A stretch of 64,000 nt of DNA, from the NCBI RefSeq assembly GCF_000373925.1, contig NZ_KB892758.1, forward strand, positions 1 through 64,000, given 5' to 3'. Below the pieces are notes generated by a model, which saw nothing but the letters and a program-made list of their open reading frames with translations, ran no database searches and was not told the DNA's origin. This stretch comes from Actinopolymorpha alba DSM 45243 (GTDB taxonomy: Bacteria; Actinomycetota; Actinomycetes; Propionibacteriales; Actinopolymorphaceae). The translations under genes and the position numbers were made by a program. Within the stretch, counting starts at the first letter, position 1. Each line of letters begins with the position of its first letter. Positions 60,468-64,000 of the stretch are shown here, one piece after another.

Positions 60468-61454
60468 TTGTCGAGCTGTGATGCGATCGTGTGTCGGCAG
60501 CCCGGAGACATCGAGTGCGCGAAGCTCGACCTGGCCGCGCTTGGCCCACGGCAGGTGGTTGTACGGACCCTGATGTCAGGAGTCAGTACGGGTACGGACA
60601 AGTGGGTCATGCGCGGCACCTTCGGCTCGGGCAACATCACCTTTCCCGCTGTCCCTGGATACCAGCGCGTCGGAATCGTGGAGGACATCGGATCCGAGGT
60701 CGTGGGATTCCAGATCGGGCAGCGGGTTGTGGCGACCAGCGGTCTCGGCTACGTCGATGTGAGATCGACCTGGGGGGCACACTCCTCGCGGTCAATCTCT
60801 GACGCCGTGGACGTCTATGACGCCGAAGGGCTACCAGCGGAGCGGTCGGCGTTCGTGGTGGTCGCTCAGGTCGGTTACAACGCGGCGTCCCGTCTCCTCC
60901 TTAGCGCCGGCGCCCACGTCCTCGTTGTTGGTGACGGAGTGATTGGCGCGTCTGCGGCGTTCGCGTGCCGTGCCCGCGGCTTCGACGTGCTGGTGGTGGG
61001 CCGGCACCGCACGCGCCTGGAGGTACTGGGTCGGGCAGGGTTCGAGACGTTCAACGCGAGGGCAACGAACCCCGAGTACATGGTGGCGGAGTTCGCTCCG
61101 GATGCCGTCATCGATACCGTGCAGAACACCGACGCCTTCGACATGTACATTCCGCGGCTCCCTCGCCGGATCGGCCAGATCGTCTACAGCGGCCATTCAC
61201 CCGGAGGCGTGACCGCATGGGGCGACATGGCCGTCCTGCAGGAGCGCGAGCTCACCGTCCACTTCGTCTCCGGGATCACCAGTGACCGTGTCAGGGCTAC
61301 CCTCGGCCTCATGCGGAACGGTCAGATGCCATCCGAGCAATTCCTTGGCGCTGTCGCGCAGAATCCTGACGATGCACGTGCATTGATGAAGAGCGTGAGC
61401 GAGGGTCGGCTCGAACCCGTCGCCGCGGCGATCGACTGGACGTGGGCCGCATGA
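60468..61454 (+). CDS. Medium-chain alcohol dehydrogenase-like NAD(P)-binding protein
   Basis: The 328-residue protein has a GroES-like part (RQVVVRTLMSGVSTGTDKWV, PAVPGYQRVGIVEDIGSEV with the YQRVG variant of the MDR GHE region) and a Rossmann part (HVLVVGDGVIGASAAFACRA, GXGXXG as GDGVIG). Zinc-binding Cys/His/Asp of classical enzymes are not in place. Similar proteins act on sugars or their derivatives (threonine/sorbitol dehydrogenase-like). A TTG start at 60468 is chosen as GGAGG precedes it; no ATG or GTG fits better. The stop overlaps the epimerase start as ATGA. It lies 170 bp after the DUF4838 gene and may be in the same transcript. Confidence 0.8.
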   Translation: MSSCDAIVCRQPGDIECAKLDLAALGPRQVVVRTLMSGVSTGTDKWVMRGTFGSGNITFPAVPGYQRVGIVEDIGSEVVGFQIGQRVVATSGLGYVDVRSTWGAHSSRSISDAVDVYDAEGLPAERSAFVVVAQVGYNAASRLLLSAGAHVLVVGDGVIGASAAFACRARGFDVLVVGRHRTRLEVLGRAGFETFNARATNPEYMVAEFAPDAVIDTVQNTDAFDMYIPRLPRRIGQIVYSGHSPGGVTAWGDMAVLQERELTVHFVSGITSDRVRATLGLMRNGQMPSEQFLGAVAQNPDDARALMKSVSEGRLEPVAAAIDWTWAA

Positions 61455-62380
61455 GAATCGCGATCACTGGTGCGGCTGGTTGGCTCGGCCGATACGTCAC
61501 GGCTGCCTTGGAGACCAGCCACGAACTCGTTCTCGTTGACAACGTCGCCCCCGAGGAGGCGACGATCTTCGATCCACATGCGCCGGGAGGGCGCAGACAG
61601 GTGCCGTTGTCACCAAGCTGGCCGTACCATCAGCTCGATATCCTCGACGACGAGGGACTCTTGTGCGCCTTCGCGGACGTCGAGGTGGTGGTGCACCTCG
61701 CCGGCCGTCCTACGGGTGAGTGGGAGAACGCCAAGGCAACGGTGATGACAAACATCGTCGGGACATTCAACGTCTTCGACCAGGCGCGGACGGCAGGTGT
61801 ACGGCGAGTCGTCAATGCGTCGAGCATCAATGCGTTCGGGACGTTCTACTGGCGGGTCAGTGGCCGATCACCCATGCACCTGTCCCTGCCGCTCACCGAA
61901 GACGAACCTGTCACGCCAGAAGATCCGTACAGCTTGAGCAAGGCCACCACCGAACTACTCGGAGCGACCTTCAACCGGGCGTTCGGAATCGAGGCCGTCA
62001 ACTTGCGCTTCGCTGGTGTGTGGTCGGAGTCTACGTACGACGCGGCGCTCGACGTGGGCCTTCCTGCCACCAAGGAGTTGGCTGACGACCTGTTCCAATG
62101 GGTACACGTTCTTGACGTCACACAGGGGATCACCAAGGCGGCACTTGTCGACACGGTCGTTTACCTTCCGATCACGCTTGCCGCAGCGGATACGCGGGCA
62201 CCCGAGCCGACGTTGGAGATAGTCACCAAACACCGGCCGGAGCTGATCCCGTATCTGCGCGAACCTCTGCCCAAGCGTGCGGGCCTCCTCTCCATCGCCA
62301 GGGCCAGGACGTTCCTCGGCTACGAGCCTCAGTTCTCCCTGGACGCGGCGACACGTGACGTCGGGGGACTGTCTGACTAA
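61451..62380 (+). CDS. NAD-dependent epimerase/dehydratase (extended SDR)
   Basis: The 309-residue protein has ITGAAGWLGRYV (residues 5-16) as cofactor loop, VVHLAGRPTGEW, NASSINAFG with the catalytic Ser region and YSLSKATTELL with Tyr and Lys of the YxxxK pair. VNLRFAGVW follows as the substrate loop. It resembles uronate dehydrogenase or sugar epimerase/reductase enzymes that work on hexose or uronic acid derivatives. ATGA overlap with the MDR gene means co-translation. Its place at the end of the LacI region suggests processing of the imported sugar. Confidence 0.88.
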   Translation: MRIAITGAAGWLGRYVTAALETSHELVLVDNVAPEEATIFDPHAPGGRRQVPLSPSWPYHQLDILDDEGLLCAFADVEVVVHLAGRPTGEWENAKATVMTNIVGTFNVFDQARTAGVRRVVNASSINAFGTFYWRVSGRSPMHLSLPLTEDEPVTPEDPYSLSKATTELLGATFNRAFGIEAVNLRFAGVWSESTYDAALDVGLPATKELADDLFQWVHVLDVTQGITKAALVDTVVYLPITLAAADTRAPEPTLEIVTKHRPELIPYLREPLPKRAGLLSIARARTFLGYEPQFSLDAATRDVGGLSD

Positions 62381-62519
62381 CGATGGATCTGGTCTAGCCT
62401 GACATGCCGAGCCTGGGGCTCGGTGAGGAAGGGCAGGTCATGACTCGGTCAGTCCGACGGTCTATCGGCGGAACTTTCATACTCCGGACTGACGATCGGC
62501 TGTCCGCGGTGCTGTGCCG

Positions 62520-63467
62520 TCAGCAGATCTTGTGCTTCTGCCAGCGCAGCTTCTCATCGTGCTCGATGACCTTGAGCGGCCGGTCGCGCCAGTAGTACTG
62601 CAGGCTCGGGTCTTGCCAGTCGCGATAGACCTCGTCCCACTCCAGTATGTTGCAGTGCGGGGTGAGCGAGCCTCGCGTAATTTCCTCATCCGGTCGCTGA
62701 TAGCGCAGGTCGAGCGACAGCCGTACGAGATCGCCAAGTTTGTTGGGCGTGCCGCGGTGCACGGTCAGGCTGTTGAAGGTGAGCACGTCACCGGCCGCGT
62801 AATCGGTGGTCGCCCACGGCAGCCCGGAGTCGCAGATGTAAGCTTCGAGCTCGCCCGCACCCTGGGCCGCGTGATAGGTCAGCAGGCCGTCCTTCTGTGA
62901 GCCGACCAGGACCGCCAGGCCGCCAAGATCACGAGGACAGTCGCCGAGCGGGAACCAAGCGGTCCACACGTTCTTGGTGCCCTGTATGTGGATGTAGTCC
63001 TGATGCGGCGGGGTCGGCACGAAACCGGTGCCGGGGATCATAACCCGGGCGATCGACAGTGGCTGCCGCAGCGGCTCGACGCCGAAAAGGCTTGTGTACA
63101 AGGAAGTCAGCGCGGGATCGTGCCCGATGGCGTGAAACTCCTCGATCTGGTAGATGTCGCGATAGGCGTCGAGCGGGATGCCGGTGCCGCAGAACGCGGC
63201 TTCGACCGGCGGCACCCGGTCGAAGGCATCGACATCGGCGATGCCGTCCATCGGGTCGGTGCCGTCGACGAGCCAGCCGTGCCGCGCGGCAACGTCCATC
63301 ATCTGCGCGCGAAGCCCGAGCACGCGGTCGCGCGCGAGCAGGCCACGGAAGAAGAGGTAGCCGTCCTCGAAGGCCCGCGCCAGCAACGCCTGCGCGTCAC
63401 CCAGCAGCGGCGTCGAGTCGACGAGCTCGACGGTCGGGTTGGTGGTCGTACCGGTTGCGGTGGTCAT
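62520..63467 (-). CDS. Phytanoyl-CoA dioxygenase (PhyH) family protein
   Basis: The 315-residue protein has the PhyH fold with iron ligands HxD in PPHQDYIHIQGT (about 152-163), distal His in LTVHRGTPN, and Arg in LVRLSLDLRYQR. The N-terminus LARAFEDGYLFFRGLLARDR is typical. It is a Fe(II)/2-oxoglutarate hydroxylase of unknown substrate. The ATG at 63467 with CGAGG upstream was chosen over the ATG seven codons earlier. It is the second PhyH in the window and is convergent with the epimerase gene; it is not similar enough to the first to be a recent duplicate. Confidence 0.88.
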   Translation of the reverse strand: MTTATGTTTNPTVELVDSTPLLGDAQALLARAFEDGYLFFRGLLARDRVLGLRAQMMDVAARHGWLVDGTDPMDGIADVDAFDRVPPVEAAFCGTGIPLDAYRDIYQIEEFHAIGHDPALTSLYTSLFGVEPLRQPLSIARVMIPGTGFVPTPPHQDYIHIQGTKNVWTAWFPLGDCPRDLGGLAVLVGSQKDGLLTYHAAQGAGELEAYICDSGLPWATTDYAAGDVLTFNSLTVHRGTPNKLGDLVRLSLDLRYQRPDEEITRGSLTPHCNILEWDEVYRDWQDPSLQYYWRDRPLKVIEHDEKLRWQKHKIC

Positions 63468-63568
63468 CCTCGACTCCCGAATGATCATGTACGGTCGCTG
63501 GTGCTCCCCATTGAACCCGCCCGATGCGGATCCGATCCATTTCGGAATTGACGCCCTGCCTGGATGAT

Positions 63569-63676
63569 TCGGCGATGCAAACCTCGTTGGCCGGCGAGCG
63601 CGCCGATGTCAGGCTGTGCCCAGATCAGCAGCGTGTTGTTGAACGACCGCGACCGGAACCTCACCGCGAACGCCAA
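63569..63676 (-). pseudogene. ArdC-like antirestriction domain remnant
   Basis: About 36 codons from a start at 63676 read RFRSRSFNNTLLIWAQPDIG and ALAGQRGL. This is the first conserved block of ArdC-type N-terminal (ssDNA-binding) domains carried by conjugative elements. Nothing recognisable follows. The preceding 90 bases on this strand are open in another frame, so the gene is frameshifted and truncated. Confidence 0.45.
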
Positions 63677-63768
63677 TGTGCGCGCCCAATTCTAGCCGCA
63701 GATTCGACCGCAGCAGTGAGATGAACGTGGAGTCCCAGGAACTGGCCATAGGACGTGCCGGAGTTGCT

Positions 63769-63960
63769 TCAGGGTCGTCCAGTCGGACGCGACCCAGGGC
63801 AGTGAGGGGCGAGGGTGTCCAATGCGGCGTCAGGATCGTGGGCAAGCGAGCGCAGACAGGCGCGTAGGTAGGTGTTTATGTGCTCGCCTCGGCTGGCAAA
63901 TAGGACCTGAGCGGATGCGTACTCGTCGGGGTCCGGCCGGGACAGTTGAAACTCACACAT
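63769..63960 (-). CDS. Small integrative-element-type protein
   Basis: The 63-residue protein reads DPDEYASAQVLFASRGEHIN and TYLRACLRSLAHDPDAALDT, a motif seen in small hypothetical proteins of actinobacterial integrative plasmids. It is rich in helix and could bind DNA. It ends early (PRPTGRP-like tail GSRPTGRP) and may be shortened. Together with the ArdC-like remnant next to it, on the same strand, it suggests the edge of an integrated element continuing beyond the window. Confidence 0.45.
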   Translation of the reverse strand: MCEFQLSRPDPDEYASAQVLFASRGEHINTYLRACLRSLAHDPDAALDTLAPHCPGSRPTGRP

Positions 63961-64000
63961 GCCTTGGCATACGTCCTCCCGGGCCGGACTACGTCCGGGG

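Noticed and set aside
1..64000. CRISPR array, tRNA or rRNA genes
   Set aside because: No regularly spaced repeats of 25-40 bp, no cloverleaf with CCA-type end and no conserved rRNA core were noticed by eye. A covariance-model search would be decisive.

Overview
The window is 64 kb of very GC-rich DNA with densely packed genes, frequent ATGA/GTGA/TTGA start-stop overlaps, GTG and TTG starts, and many twin-arginine and lipobox exported proteins. Regulator content is also typical of soil Actinobacteria (TetR x3, AraC x2, LacI, IclR, GntR/FCD, HxlR, an ECF41 sigma factor and a NarL-type two-component system). A member of the Propionibacteriales or a related filamentous actinobacterium is plausible, but no rRNA or other taxonomic marker is present. 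No tRNA, rRNA or CRISPR array was seen. It looks like an accessory chromosomal region: regulated catabolic, redox and transport cassettes separated by gene debris.

1-7 kb: an aminoglycoside-phosphotransferase-like gene appears as two halves on opposite strands around an IS630 transposase remnant. It is followed by a quinone oxidoreductase, an FMN reductase, an epoxide hydrolase, an SDR and a DUF222 remnant. 6-11 kb: an ECF41 sigma factor diverges from a three-gene run (FAD oxidoreductase, four-helix membrane protein, Tat-exported multicopper oxidase). 10.8-14.6 kb: two TetR regulators with visible palindromic operators control a divergent SDR and a divergent 14-TM MFS pump. 14.6-19.4 kb: alpha/beta hydrolase, AraC regulator, PhyH dioxygenase and an orphan family-5 binding protein.

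19.4-27 kb: two paralogous secreted beta-propeller proteins face away from each other around a small secreted protein, followed by a 24-bp-stem hairpin and a phospholipase C gene broken by one frameshift. 27-38.5 kb: hydrolase, MFS protein, an operon of a HTH/double-Clp_N regulator with an ABC exporter, an acetyltransferase, and a serine hydrolase with a two-component system, flanked by two related membrane proteins. 38.5-42.3 kb: a translationally coupled operon (monooxygenase, DUF2867-like, acyltransferase 3, truncated P450) diverges from a leader peptide, a membrane protein and a TetR gene across a 14-bp-arm inverted repeat.

42.3-50 kb: a secreted protein, divergent NTF2/HxlR genes, then a deletion scar in which the first codons of an IclR gene and its promoter are joined to the last codons of a MalG-type permease in front of a large FAD oxidoreductase. 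A full IclR gene with a matching leaderless promoter and operator lies 4 kb further on. Gene debris follows (membrane-protein tail, DHFR-like pseudogene).

50-62.4 kb: a GntR/amidohydrolase pair, then a LacI-controlled carbohydrate locus. An SGNH hydrolase, solute-binding protein and two permeases form a minus-strand operon. Opposite lie the LacI gene, a Tat-exported GH67N-like/DUF4838 protein, a medium-chain dehydrogenase and an epimerase. The same 12-bp LacI palindrome sits just downstream of a predicted -10 box in front of both transcription units. This is the most coherent candidate pathway and its substrate is unknown. The right edge holds a second PhyH dioxygenase and small integrative-element remnants.
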